This document shows, piece after piece, positions 1 to 5,913 of a stretch of 36,019 nt of DNA. The stretch comes from Elusimicrobiota bacterium (GTDB taxonomy: Bacteria; Elusimicrobiota; Elusimicrobia; UBA1565; UBA9628). Made by a program: the position numbers and the translations under genes. The first letter of the stretch is position 1, and the number at the start of each line of letters is the position of its first letter. The DNA lies in assembly GCA_016212825.1 (NCBI GenBank), contig JACRDS010000007.1:1-36019 (forward strand), read 5' to 3'. Under the pieces are notes generated by a model, which worked only from the letters and a program-made list of their open reading frames with translations, was not told the origin of the DNA and made no database searches.

Positions 1-2175
1 ATAGGTGAAGCCCAGGCGCACGCAGCGGTGGCCCATCAGGGGGTTGGACTCGCGCAGGCCGGCCGAGCTGCGCTCGAGCTCCTCGAAGGAGATGCCCAGG
101 CTCTGCGCCAGCTCCTGCAGCTTGGCGTGCTCGTGCGGTACGAACTCATGGAGCGGCGGGTCGATGGTGCGGATGGTGACCGGCAGGCCCTCCATGGCCT
201 TCAAGGTCGCCTTGATGTCGGATTTGACGTGCGGGAAGAGCTCGGCCAGGGCCGCGCGGCGCTCCGTCTCGGTCTTGGACACGATCATCTTGCGCAGCTT
301 GAAGAGCGGAACTTCCGAGCCCTTGCCGTAGAACATGTGCTCCACGCGGAAGAGGCCGATGCCCTCGGCGCCGAAGCGGCGCGCCCGGGCGGCGTCCTCC
401 GGGGTGTCCGCGTTGGCGCGGACCTTCAGGCGGCGGATGGCGTTGCAGACCTTGAGGAAGTCCTCCAGCATCTTGTTGGACTCGCTGGCGTCGAGCATGG
501 CCATCTGCCCCTCGTAGACCAGACCCTTGGAGCCGTTGAGGGTGATCCAGTCGCCCTCCTTGAGGGTCTTGCCGTCCACGGAGAGGGTCTTGGCGTGCAG
601 TTCGATCTCCAGGCTGCCGCAGCCCACCACGCAGCACTTGCCCCAGCCGCGCGCCACCCGGGCCGCGTGCGAGGTCATGCCGCCGCGGGCGGTGAGGATG
701 GCCTGCGCGGCGCGCATGCCCTCCACGTCCTCGGGGTTGGTCTCCTCGCGGACCAAAATGACCTTCTTGCCGTCCTTGGCCCAGGCCACCGCGTCGGCCG
801 CGGTGAAGACGATCTGGCCCTTGGCGCCGCCCGGTCCGGCGGGGAGGCCTTTCGCGAGAGGCCTGTGCGCCGCCTCGGCCTTGGGGTCCACGATGGGGTG
901 CAGCAGCTCGTCGAGCTGGGATGGGGTCACGCGCAGCACCGCCTCCTCGCGGGTGATGAGCCTCTCCTTGAGCATGTCGAGCGCGATCCGTACAGCGCTC
1001 GGGCCGTTGCGCTTGCCCACGCGGCACTGCAGCATGTAGAGCCGGCCCCTCTCGATGGTGAACTCGATGTCGAGCATGTCCCGATAGTGCTTCTCCAGGC
1101 GCCGGACGATGTCGGCGAGCTCCTTGTAGGCCCCGGGCATGACCTGCTCCAGGCTCTTGAGGTCCCGGGACTGGTCGCTGCGGGAGGCCTCGTTGATCGG
1201 AGCCGGGGTGCGGATGCCGGCCACCACGTCCTCGCCCTGGGCGTTGACCAGGAACTCGCCGTAGAAGCGCGAGTCGCCCGTGCCCGGGTTGCGGGTGAAG
1301 CCCACGCCCGTGGCGGAGTCGTCGCCCATGTTGCCGAAGACCATGGACTGCACGTTGACCGCGGTGCCCCACTCCTCCGGGATGCCCTCGATGCGGCGGT
1401 AGGAGATGGCGCGCTTGCCCATCCAGGAGGCGAAGACCGCGCCGATGGAGCCCCAGAGCTGCTCCATCGGGTCGTCCAGGAAAGGCCGGCCCAGGACTTC
1501 CTGGACCTTGGCCTTGAACCGGGCGCAGAGTTCCTTGAGGTTCTTGGTGGTGAGCTCCGTGTCGAGCTTGACGCCCTCGCGCTTCTTGGCCTCGTCCATG
1601 AGGCGCTCGAGCTGGCGGCGGATGCCCTGGTCCTCGGCCGGGACGATGCCCGCGGCCTTCTCCATGACCACGTCCGAGTACATCATGATGAGGCGCCGGT
1701 AGGCGTCGTAGACGAAGCGCTCGTTGCGGGTCTGGGCCGCCAGGCCGGGGATGGTCGCCTCGGTGAGGCCGCAGTTGAGGATGGTCTCCATCATGCCGGG
1801 CATGGACTTGCGCGCGCCGGAGCGCACCGAGACCAGCAGGGGGTTCTGCGGATCGCCGAACTTGCGGCCGGTGAGCTTCTCCACGCGGGCCAGGTTGTCG
1901 GCCACGAGCTCGCGCAGGCCCTTGGGGTAGGTGCGCTTGTTGGCCCAGTAGTAGGTGCAGACCTCGGTGGTGATGGTGAAGCCCGGAGGCACGGGCAGGC
2001 GCAGGTCGGCGTGGCCGGCCATCTCGGCGAGGTTGGCGCCCTTGCCGCCCAGGAGGTTCTTCATGGACTCGTTGCCGTCGGCCTTGCCGCCGCCGAAGAA
2101 GTAGACGGGCCTGCCTATCTTGAGGGATCTGGAGGAAGAGGAGCTGGACTTGCGGGACAGGACGGATGCTGGCAT
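1..2175 (-). CDS. ppdK: Pyruvate, phosphate dikinase, C-terminus cut off by window edge
   Basis: The enzyme interconverts pyruvate + ATP + Pi and PEP + AMP + PPi in central carbon metabolism in the cytoplasm. 725 codons are visible from ATG 2175; family members are about 880-900 residues, so the C-terminal part of the PEP/pyruvate barrel lies outside. The N-terminal nucleotide-binding region is clear (VYFFGGGKADG, LLGGKGANLAEMA, PVPPGFTITTEVC, then SVRSGARKSMPGMMETILN). The swivelling phosphohistidine domain has the signature TARGGMTSHAARVARGWGK, with catalytic His at about residue 503. Next comes the barrel start with GIGLFRVEHMFY and the conserved SNPLMGHRCVRLG. The start is supported by an AG-rich Shine-Dalgarno-like stretch (AAGGGGG) upstream and a good promoter. 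Some 20 serine-rich extra residues precede the usual N-terminus, so a later start is possible. Product call is very secure. Confidence 0.97.
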   Translation of the reverse strand, partial: MPASVLSRKSSSSSSRSLKIGRPVYFFGGGKADGNESMKNLLGGKGANLAEMAGHADLRLPVPPGFTITTEVCTYYWANKRTYPKGLRELVADNLARVEKLTGRKFGDPQNPLLVSVRSGARKSMPGMMETILNCGLTEATIPGLAAQTRNERFVYDAYRRLIMMYSDVVMEKAAGIVPAEDQGIRRQLERLMDEAKKREGVKLDTELTTKNLKELCARFKAKVQEVLGRPFLDDPMEQLWGSIGAVFASWMGKRAISYRRIEGIPEEWGTAVNVQSMVFGNMGDDSATGVGFTRNPGTGDSRFYGEFLVNAQGEDVVAGIRTPAPINEASRSDQSRDLKSLEQVMPGAYKELADIVRRLEKHYRDMLDIEFTIERGRLYMLQCRVGKRNGPSAVRIALDMLKERLITREEAVLRVTPSQLDELLHPIVDPKAEAAHRPLAKGLPAGPGGAKGQIVFTAADAVAWAKDGKKVILVREETNPEDVEGMRAAQAILTARGGMTSHAARVARGWGKCCVVGCGSLEIELHAKTLSVDGKTLKEGDWITLNGSKGLVYEGQMAMLDASESNKMLEDFLKVCNAIRRLKVRANADTPEDAARARRFGAEGIGLFRVEHMFYGKGSEVPLFKLRKMIVSKTETERRAALAELFPHVKSDIKATLKAMEGLPVTIRTIDPPLHEFVPHEHAKLQELAQSLGISFEELERSSAGLRESNPLMGHRCVRLGFTY

Positions 2176-2212
2176 ATGTTGGGAACCCCCTTGAGGTATG
2201 TAAGACGGAGAG

Positions 2213-2242
2213 ATTATAGGAATTGGGCCGCGGGCCTGTCCA
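2213..2242 (-). promoter_or_regulatory. Sigma-70-type promoter of ppdK
   Basis: On the minus strand, TGGACA (2242-2237) is followed after 18 bases by TATAAT (2218-2213). Transcription would start near 2206, giving a leader of about 30 bases with its own Shine-Dalgarno. This separates ppdK from the small genes upstream. Confidence 0.7.
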
Positions 2243-2271
2243 CGGCGGCGGCCGCTTCCGCGCGAGTCAGG

Positions 2272-2499
2272 CTATTTCCAGTGCTGCCACCATTCCTTCC
2301 GGGGGACCGCAGACGCCCCGGGCGCCGGGATAGCGCGGGCCTCGGGCCCCGCGCGGGATCCGTAGCGGGCCGGAGCCGGGGCGGACGGGGCGTCGGGCAC
2401 CAGCGCCATAGGCTTGCCGCAGCACTGCGGCGGCTGGTCCTGCGGCAGATCGTACGACCTCCGGTGGCTCTGCGTCACCGCGCACATGTACTCAGGCAT
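2272..2499 (-). CDS. Small zinc-ribbon-like protein, 75 aa
   Basis: Unrecognised small protein. Near the N-terminus it has YMCAVTQSHRR and then PPQCCGKPMALV. The CCGKPM piece resembles the second knuckle of desulforedoxin or rubredoxin-like zinc ribbons, whose first knuckle would normally be CxxC; here only a single Cys is visible. The C-terminal 35 residues are Pro/Ala-rich and low complexity, ending KEWWQHWK. A GGGAGG Shine-Dalgarno lies 7 bases before the ATG. The start overlaps the end of the preceding 89-aa gene by 8 bases, so the two are probably translated together and share regulation by the nearby ArsR-type protein. Metal binding is inference only. Confidence 0.6.
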   Translation of the reverse strand: MPEYMCAVTQSHRRSYDLPQDQPPQCCGKPMALVPDAPSAPAPARYGSRAGPEARAIPAPGASAVPRKEWWQHWK

Positions 2500-2761
2500 C
2501 GAGGTTCCTCCCGGCGGCGGCCACGAGCTCCCGGAAGCGCTTGAGCGCGCTCTCCGGATTGTTGTCCAGGCCGTCGACTTCGATGCAGAATAGGTCGCTC
2601 TTGGGGTTGGCCCGCGTGAGGCCCGGGACGTCCTTGAGCTTCGGGATGAGGCGCCGCTGCACGCGCACGCCGAAGTACCGGGAGGTGATGGGTCGGATCT
2701 CCACGATCCCGGGGCCTGCGGTCGAGGCTGGCGGCGCCGTCTGGTCGGTCCTGGTCTTCAT
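2492..2761 (-). CDS. Hypothetical protein, 89 aa, in ArsR-linked operon
   Basis: I recognise no family. The protein has a 17-residue polar N-terminus, then a likely folded core (IVEIRPITSRYFGVRVQ..., DLFCIEVDGLDN) and a terminal helix (ESALKRFRELVAAAGRN). It has no signal peptide or membrane segment, so it is probably cytoplasmic. It is likely real because a near-perfect Shine-Dalgarno (AAGGAGGG, 2774-2767) sits 5 bases before the ATG, the stop overlaps the next gene, and an ArsR-type dyad lies immediately upstream at 2782-2809. The last feature suggests repression by the 2832-3164 regulator. Confidence 0.65.
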   Translation of the reverse strand: MKTRTDQTAPPASTAGPGIVEIRPITSRYFGVRVQRRLIPKLKDVPGLTRANPKSDLFCIEVDGLDNNPESALKRFRELVAAAGRNLDA

Positions 2762-2781
2762 CTCAACCCTCCTTGGGCATC

Positions 2782-2809
2782 ATATGAATATATGCCCGAA
2801 TGTTCATAT
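2782..2809. promoter_or_regulatory. AT-rich dyad, probable ArsR-type operator for the 89-aa/75-aa operon
   Basis: ATATGAATAT (2782-2791) and ATGTTCATAT (2800-2809) form an inverted repeat matching at 9 of 10 positions, separated by 8 bases. It lies between the regulator's stop and the Shine-Dalgarno of the next gene, in an AT-rich island inside a GC-rich genome. The same left half-site and the same 8-base spacing recur upstream of the regulator gene itself. Confidence 0.6.
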
Positions 2810-2831
2810 ATAAGGCAAAAAAACATCTCCG

Positions 2832-3164
2832 TCATACCTGCCCGAGGTGGGCCAGCACGCTCTGGCTTTCCTTCAATTTCTTCCGCAGGATCTCGGCGAT
2901 GGGGCGCAGGACGTGGAAGATGTCGTTGTCGCGCACGGAGTAGAACACCGCGGCCTTCTCCTGCCGGGACGAGAGGATCCCCGCGATGCGCAGTATGGAG
3001 AGATGCTTGGACAGGCCCGACTGTTCGACGCCGATCCCCTTGACCATCTCCCCGACCGACGCCTCCCGGTTCTTGAGGTATTCGATGATCTGCAGACGGA
3101 GCGGATGCGCCAGGGATTTCAGGAAATCCGCCTTGATCTTGAAGACGAGGTCCTTGTCTTTCAT
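2832..3164 (-). CDS. ArsR/SmtB-family winged-helix transcriptional regulator
   Basis: A 110-residue protein of typical ArsR length. It shows the family core: FLKSLAHPLRLQIIEYLKN (helices 1-2), SVGEMVKGIGVEQSGLSKHLSILRIAGIL (the recognition helix around QSGLSKHLS), and the wing SRQEKAAVFYSVRD, followed by a dimerisation helix. There is no cysteine anywhere, so Cys-based metalloid or persulfide sensing is excluded; a D/H-type site (DNDIFH near the C-terminal helix) or a non-metal ligand remains possible. I prefer ATG 3164; an in-frame TTG lies directly before it at 3167. No clear Shine-Dalgarno is present. Dyads on both sides of the gene suggest autoregulation and control of the two downstream small genes. 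Confidence 0.9.
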   Translation of the reverse strand: MKDKDLVFKIKADFLKSLAHPLRLQIIEYLKNREASVGEMVKGIGVEQSGLSKHLSILRIAGILSSRQEKAAVFYSVRDNDIFHVLRPIAEILRKKLKESQSVLAHLGQV

Positions 3165-3170
3165 CAAACT

Positions 3171-3198
3171 ATATGAATATATGACAATAATACCATAT
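3171..3198. promoter_or_regulatory. AT-rich dyad upstream of the ArsR-type gene, probable autoregulatory operator
   Basis: ATATGAATAT (3171-3180) is identical to the left half of the 2782 site. After 8 bases, AATACCATAT (3189-3198) is a weaker inverted half (6 of 10). It overlaps candidate -10 hexamers of the regulator (TATATT 3181-3176 or TATAGT 3173-3168, minus strand), so binding would block its own promoter. Confidence 0.5.
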
Positions 3199-5084
3199 TA
3201 TTTGGCCCGGGCGCAGGAGGCCGGCCCTTGGCCCTTTTCCAGCCGGTCGTGGTAGAGGCGCGCCAGGGCCAGGTAGTGGCCGGGGATGCGGTCCTCGGGC
3301 AGGGACTCCGCCTCCCGCACGGCCGAGCGGAAGTGGGACAGCGCCTCGCGGCAGCGCCCCATGGATTCCAGCAAAGAGCCCAGGTTGACGTGGGCGGCGA
3401 CGCTGGCCGGGTCCAGGGCCAGGGCCCGGGAGAGGTCTTCCAGCGCCCCCTTCTTGTCCCCGGCCAGGACGCGGGTGGTGCCGCGCATGACCAGGGCCTG
3501 GGCGCGGCGGGCGGGGTCCCGGGCCACCAGGACGTCGAAGAGCGCCGCCGCCTGTCCCAGCCGCCCCCGGTCCTGCAGCGCGAGGGCCTCCCGGCGCACT
3601 GTGGCCGAGGAGACGGCCACGGCCTGTTCCAGGAGGGCCCGGTCGGGCGTCTTCGCCAGGAGGCCCTGGGCGATGAGTATCCGGGCGCGCAGGTCCGGGT
3701 GGGTGTCAGGCCCCTCCAGGCGCCGCGCGCGTTCGAGCGCGGCGGAGGCCTCCCGGTCCCGGCCGCGGACCAACTCCTGCCCGGCGCAGCGCAGTTGGGA
3801 CAGCGGGCTCTCCGGCATCCGGCAGGGCAGCAGGCCCCAGGCGGCTTCCGCGGCCAGGTAGCCGGCTCCGAGAAGATAGAGCGCGGCGCAGAGGACGGCC
3901 AGGGATCTCGCAAGCCAGCCCATCCCTTCCGGGAGAGGAGAACGTCCGCCCTCCAGGGACGGCGCGCCCAGGCGCGCCGGGATTTCGGCGAGGCCGCCGC
4001 CGGCCAGGACGCAGAGGCAGGGCAGGACCGGATCGAAGTAGCGGACCTCCCAGGACATGGGGCTGTGCACCGCGAAGAAGTAGAGGCAGACCGCGGCCAG
4101 GAGCCACGGCCCGTCCTCCTTCCGGCGCCGGTACAGGAACAGGCCGGCCAACAGCCACAGGATCCAGTGCAGGCGCAGGGAGAAGACGAAGCGCTTCACG
4201 GTCGAGACGGCGTAGGCGGAGGGGTCGCTGTGCACGTTCTCCCAGGCCATGCCTCCGATGCGCACGATCGGGTCGTTGGCCGCCAGCGGCGCCGTGTCGA
4301 GGCGGCCGGCCAGCACGTCCTGGTAGCCGTAGCCGTCGTTGTTCTCTATGAAGCCGAGGGAGGCCGCGAAGAAGTTCCTGTTGGCGGCGCCCAGCTCGAA
4401 GGGGGAGAAAGAGCCGAAATGCCAGAGGTTGCGCGCGGCCCAGGGCGCCAGCGGCAGATAGGCGGCGGCCAACAACGCCCACCAGCCGCCGCGCAGGCGG
4501 CGCAGCCGGGGGTGGGACTGGAAGACCGCCAGCAGGAAGGGCGGCAGGAGGAACAGGGTCGAACGGCACAGCAGGCTCACGGCCAGGCAGGCCCCGGCCA
4601 GGAGAGCGCCCCTCGGGTCGGGGGCCTTCTCCCAGAGGAGCAGCGCCGCGCACACGGCCATGACCAGCAGGCCGAAGAACGGCTCGATGTTGTAGCCGGG
4701 CACGGCGGCCGTGAGGCTGGGGGCCAGGGCCGTGAGGAGCGCGGCCAGCAGCCCCCCCAGCGGGGAGCCCAGCAGCAGTCCCAGCAAAGCCGCGGCCGGC
4801 ACGGCGGCGGCCGAGATGAGGGCCTGCCAGCGCGGGAAGGGCAGGGCCAGGGGGGACCAGCTCTCCTTGGTGAGCGCGATGACGGCGGGGAAGAGCACCC
4901 CGCGGAAGGCGCCGGGATTCTCGTTGTCTCCCAGGAGGCGGTGGCTGACCAGGTTCTCCCCCAGGAGGAGGTAGTCCGCCTGGGCGTACTGGACGGGCAG
5001 GCGGCTCTCGCCCCAGCGCAGGGCCAGGCCCGCGGCGCAGATGAGGCCGAGCAGGGCCAGCCAGACGGGTCGGCTCAGGTTCAT
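3198..5084 (-). CDS. GT-C-type membrane glycosyltransferase-like protein with C-terminal TPR repeats
   Basis: A 628-residue polytopic membrane protein. An N-terminal membrane anchor is followed by an extracytoplasmic loop (QADYLLLGENLVSHRLLGDN), then many hydrophobic segments to about residue 420, with hydrophilic loops (WAARNLWHFGSF, MSWEVRYFDPVLPCL). This arrangement is typical of ArnT/PMT-like GT-C enzymes that move sugars from polyprenyl-phosphate donors. Roughly residues 440-620 are soluble and contain TPR-like units (VMRGTTRVLAGDKKGALEDLSRALALDP, AAHVNLGSLLESMGRCREALSHF). The donor and acceptor are unknown. On the minus strand a TAGAAT at 5102-5097 could be the -10. The gene ends 33 bases before the ArsR-type gene. 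Confidence 0.75.
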   Translation of the reverse strand: MNLSRPVWLALLGLICAAGLALRWGESRLPVQYAQADYLLLGENLVSHRLLGDNENPGAFRGVLFPAVIALTKESWSPLALPFPRWQALISAAAVPAAALLGLLLGSPLGGLLAALLTALAPSLTAAVPGYNIEPFFGLLVMAVCAALLLWEKAPDPRGALLAGACLAVSLLCRSTLFLLPPFLLAVFQSHPRLRRLRGGWWALLAAAYLPLAPWAARNLWHFGSFSPFELGAANRNFFAASLGFIENNDGYGYQDVLAGRLDTAPLAANDPIVRIGGMAWENVHSDPSAYAVSTVKRFVFSLRLHWILWLLAGLFLYRRRKEDGPWLLAAVCLYFFAVHSPMSWEVRYFDPVLPCLCVLAGGGLAEIPARLGAPSLEGGRSPLPEGMGWLARSLAVLCAALYLLGAGYLAAEAAWGLLPCRMPESPLSQLRCAGQELVRGRDREASAALERARRLEGPDTHPDLRARILIAQGLLAKTPDRALLEQAVAVSSATVRREALALQDRGRLGQAAALFDVLVARDPARRAQALVMRGTTRVLAGDKKGALEDLSRALALDPASVAAHVNLGSLLESMGRCREALSHFRSAVREAESLPEDRIPGHYLALARLYHDRLEKGQGPASCARAK

Positions 5085-5119
5085 GGGCGTGAGGATATTC
5101 TAGTTTGTTCGGGGGGGAT

Positions 5120-5149
5120 TTGGCAGGGGGGCGTCCAAAGAGCTATCAT
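5120..5149 (+). promoter_or_regulatory. Probable promoter of the Ehr-type operon
   Basis: TTGGCA (5120-5125) and TATCAT (5144-5149) are 18 bases apart, in the divergent space between the GT-C gene and the EIIA-like gene. Initiation near 5156 would give a leader of about 80 bases that contains a nested hairpin. Confidence 0.5.
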
Positions 5150-5167
5150 CAGCGGGCTACTCGGAGT

Positions 5168-5209
5168 CCAGGCCGGTCCGCACCGGACCGCGCATTCTTC
5201 CTGGCCTGG
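5168..5209 (+). promoter_or_regulatory. Nested hairpin in the Ehr-operon leader
   Basis: Inner stem CGGTCCG (5174-5180) / CGGACCG (5184-5190) has a 3-base loop. Outer stem CCAGGC (5168-5173) / GCCTGG (5204-5209) encloses it. The structure ends 25 bases before the first ATG and has no U-run, so it is not a standard terminator. Its role is unknown. Confidence 0.45.
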
Positions 5210-5234
5210 CTCAAGCCGGAGGCCGCACCCGACC

Positions 5235-5912
5235 ATGCAGCTAGGGATCAAGGACGCCGCCCGTCTTTTGGACGTTCCGGAGAACACCGTCTATCTCTGG
5301 ATAGAGGAAGGCCGTCTGCCCGCCTACCGGGTCCATTCGCAGTACCGCTTCAACCGCGCCGAGCTCCTGGAATGGGCGACCGCGCAGAGGCTCAAGGTCT
5401 CTCCGGACTTCTACCGCGAGGTCGAGCCCGGCCTGCCCTGCCTCTGGTCCGCCTTGGCGGCCGGGGGCGTGCACCCGCCGCTGGCCGCGGCCGGCAAGGC
5501 CGAGGCCCTCACGGCCGCGGTCGGGCTCATGCGCCTGCCGCCCGAGGTGGACCGCGCTTTCCTGCTGGAGATGTTCCTGGCCCGGGAAGCGCACTCGGGC
5601 AGCGGGGTGGGGGAGGGCATCGCCATGCCCCATGTGCGCAACCCCCTGGTCCTGCCCGTGGAGCGGCCCATGGTCTCGCTGTGCTACCTCGAGCCTCCCG
5701 TGGATTTCGGGGCGCCGGACCGCGTCCCGGTGCGCGTCCTCTTCGCCATCGTGAGCACGGGCATCCGCGGCCACCTGCACCTGCTTTCGCGGCTGGCCGG
5801 CGTCCTGCGCGAGCCCTCCTGCCGGCAGCTGCTGGACCGGCGCGCCGGCGAGGCCGAGTTGGTGGCCGGGTTCCGGCGCGTCGAGGAAGCCTTGACCGGG
5901 ACGGGCGCCTAG
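5235..5912 (+). CDS. HTH (excisionase-type) + PTS EIIA(Ntr/fructose-type) domain regulator
   Basis: A 225-residue two-domain protein. Residues 1-50 are a MerR/excisionase-like DNA-binding domain (GIKDAARLLDVPENTVYLWIEEGRLPAYRV, then QYRFNRAELLEW). Residues 75-220 are a PTS EIIA type 2 domain with the phospho-acceptor motif GEGIAMPHVR (His133), followed by FAIVSTGIRGHLHLLSRLA. No EIIB, EIIC, EI or HPr gene is nearby, so a regulatory rather than transport role is inferred. A GGAGG lies 12 bases before the ATG, a little far. The stop is one base before the hyfB-like ATG, so this is the first gene of the complex operon and probably its regulator or an input sensor of carbon/nitrogen or PEP status. 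Confidence 0.85.
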   Translation: MQLGIKDAARLLDVPENTVYLWIEEGRLPAYRVHSQYRFNRAELLEWATAQRLKVSPDFYREVEPGLPCLWSALAAGGVHPPLAAAGKAEALTAAVGLMRLPPEVDRAFLLEMFLAREAHSGSGVGEGIAMPHVRNPLVLPVERPMVSLCYLEPPVDFGAPDRVPVRVLFAIVSTGIRGHLHLLSRLAGVLREPSCRQLLDRRAGEAELVAGFRRVEEALTGTGA

Positions 5913-5913
5913 C

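Noticed and set aside
28-2544. 838-codon open frame on the plus strand opposite ppdK
   Set aside because: It is the antisense shadow of ppdK in a GC-rich genome: its translation is Ala/Gly/Leu/His-rich low complexity without motifs, while the minus strand encodes an unmistakable PPDK.
2832-3164. Arsenic-resistance operon
   Set aside because: The ArsR-family protein has no cysteine and there is no arsB, arsC, acr3 or arsM gene nearby.
3228-5234. Long plus-strand open frame leading into the HTH-EIIA gene
   Set aside because: It lies antisense to the GT-C gene; only the part from ATG 5235 has domain structure, and a promoter lies at 5120-5149, inside the supposed extension.
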